A stretch of DNA of 64,000 nt from Rhodococcus sp. Leaf278 (lineage in GTDB: Bacteria; Actinomycetota; Actinomycetes; Mycobacteriales; Mycobacteriaceae). Location: positions 196,466 to 260,465 of the forward strand of contig NZ_LMRR01000004.1 in the NCBI RefSeq assembly GCF_001426085.1, given 5' to 3'. A program made the position numbers and the translations under genes. Shown here piece after piece: positions 63,827 through 64,000 of this stretch. Numbering within the stretch: the first letter of the stretch is position 1; every line of letters starts with the position of its first letter. The notes beneath the pieces were generated by a model, which worked only from the letters and a program-made list of their open reading frames with translations, had not been told where the DNA came from and searched no databases.

Positions 63827-64000
63827 GAGGTGCTCGTCCATTTCGAGGACGCTACCGTCGGCGGCCCGACGAGGGGCGGCTGGGTCGCGCACGTGGAAAA
63901 GTGTGTCGGTGCCTGGATCTACCATTGCTACTGCGTGAGGTTCGTCCCTCACCGAAACAGGTTTTCGACGTGGGGTCCTCGGTTACACGACGCGTAACCG

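Overview
The window looks like chromosome of a high-GC actinobacterium of the order Mycobacteriales, most probably Rhodococcus or a close relative. The evidence is high-GC codon use, ATGA/GTGA-coupled genes, many GTG starts, a PriA-type HisA with no trpF in the trp cluster, ANTAR regulator and HelR-type genes, and a gene order that, from memory, follows the Mycobacterium tuberculosis Rv1599-Rv1637c block (his, trp, lgt, pyk, tesB, pdtaR, polA, rpsA, coaE, uvrB, usp, MBL hydrolase). It is mostly conserved core genome with accessory genes between the blocks. I see no prophage, insertion sequence, CRISPR array or rRNA.

Layout. 1-4.0 kb: the start of a DUF222/HNH-type protein cut by the window edge, a LysR regulator divergent from a DUF5997 gene, a lysE / 52-residue protein / ychJ operon, an SRPBCC protein and a DinB-like protein. 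4.1-12.0 kb: histidine genes hisD-hisC-hisB-(MFS)-hisH-(70-residue membrane protein)-hisA/priA-impA-hisF-hisI, nearly all overlapping by 4 nt or tightly spaced. 12.0-13.1 kb: MarR and BCP-type peroxiredoxin on the minus strand. 13.1-20.9 kb: trpE, a Trp-associated membrane protein, trpC, trpB, trpA, lgt and two TM2-domain proteins. 21.2-29.7 kb: gltB-gltD, pyk and tesB. 29.7-33.9 kb: small accessory genes (DNA glycosylase, DUF6158, DUF1772, NmrA-type reductase, AraC regulator, an ATPase with a Cys/His-rich small protein) and an unusual tRNA-Leu(CAA).

34.1-40.7 kb: pdtaR and a branched-chain amino-acid ABC transporter (livJ facing livH-livM-livG-livF, separated by two strong terminator hairpins); LivH carries a secreted-type domain at its N terminus. 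40.9-54.9 kb: polA, thioredoxin, a GlxA-type regulator, a 2'-5' RNA ligase-like protein, an isocitrate/isopropylmalate-type dehydrogenase, a methyltransferase, rpsA, coaE fused to GrpB/UPF0157, DUF402, uvrB and an SCO6745-family gene. 54.9-58.7 kb: an ABC permease and a 950-residue protein that joins an extracytoplasmic alpha/beta hydrolase to an ABC ATPase. 58.8-63.8 kb: a universal stress protein, a HelR/HelD-like helicase with a palindrome over its putative -10, a DoxX protein with eighteen 11-residue helical repeats, and an MBL-fold hydrolase.

How the genes work together. PriA links the two amino-acid blocks because it serves both histidine and tryptophan synthesis. Many genes carry a TANNNT hexamer 6-8 nt before the start codon, the layout of leaderless actinobacterial transcripts. 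Gaps over 300 nt without a gene do not occur; the largest, 20,915-21,180, is described below. All assignments come from reading the sequence and from recalled family knowledge; no database search was run.
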